Below are positions 5,400 to 6,799 of a stretch of 6,799 bases of DNA, piece after piece. The notes under the pieces were generated by a model that searched no databases, had not been told where the DNA came from, and saw nothing but the letters and a program-made list of their open reading frames with translations. The stretch's first letter is position 1; every line of letters begins with the position of its first letter. Source of the stretch: JBGTKH01 sp041744735 (lineage in GTDB: Bacteria > Planctomycetota > Planctomycetia > Pirellulales > Pirellulaceae); contig JBGTKH010000502.1 of assembly GCA_041744735.1 (NCBI GenBank), positions 1-6,799 on the forward strand. Reading direction: 5' to 3'. Made by a program: the position numbers and the translations under genes.

Positions 5400-5407
5400 A
5401 ACGATTG

Positions 5408-6799
<1,392 letters not shown>

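Overview
The window almost certainly comes from a planctomycete, probably of the Pirellulales type. The main evidence is a very large secreted protein that combines a planctomycete cytochrome c domain with DUF1549 and DUF1553, followed on the same strand by a DUF1501 protein. Both families are strongly expanded in that phylum. The coding sequence is GC-rich with a preference for G or C at third codon positions, which produces many long false reading frames on the opposite strand.

Layout, left to right. Positions 1-126 hold the N-terminus of a membrane protein read leftwards, probably a rhomboid-like protease. Positions 127-358 show no gene. Positions 359-770 hold a leftward type II toxin-antitoxin pair that looks dead. 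The antitoxin has a clean one-base frameshift and the RelE/ParE-like toxin stops after about two thirds of its normal length. Its promoter-like sequence and ATGA coupling are still recognisable. A divergent intergenic region (771-1013) leads into the 1097-residue PSCyt1-DUF1549-DUF1553 protein (1014-4307), which carries a LamG-like domain nested inside the end of DUF1553.

Between this gene and its usual DUF1501 partner (5408 to beyond the window end) lies about 1.1 kb of other material: a doubtful 68-residue frame, an acidic 103-residue protein of unknown function, and an intact hicB-hicA toxin-antitoxin pair. In many planctomycete genomes the two large genes lie next to each other, so this segment looks like an insertion into, or expansion of, a standard two-gene unit.

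How the genes work together. The DUF1553 and DUF1501 proteins are probably both exported: the first has a Sec-type signal peptide and the second a twin-arginine-like leader. They are thought to act as a pair at or outside the cytoplasmic membrane, but their substrate is unknown. HicA and HicB form a self-contained toxin-antitoxin unit with overlapping reading frames. One decayed and one intact toxin-antitoxin module flank the large cytochrome gene. No RNA genes, CRISPR arrays, transposases or convincing terminators were seen. I found no clear new defence or enzymatic system. The least explained items are the 103-residue protein, the 68-residue frame, and the composite layout between the two large genes.
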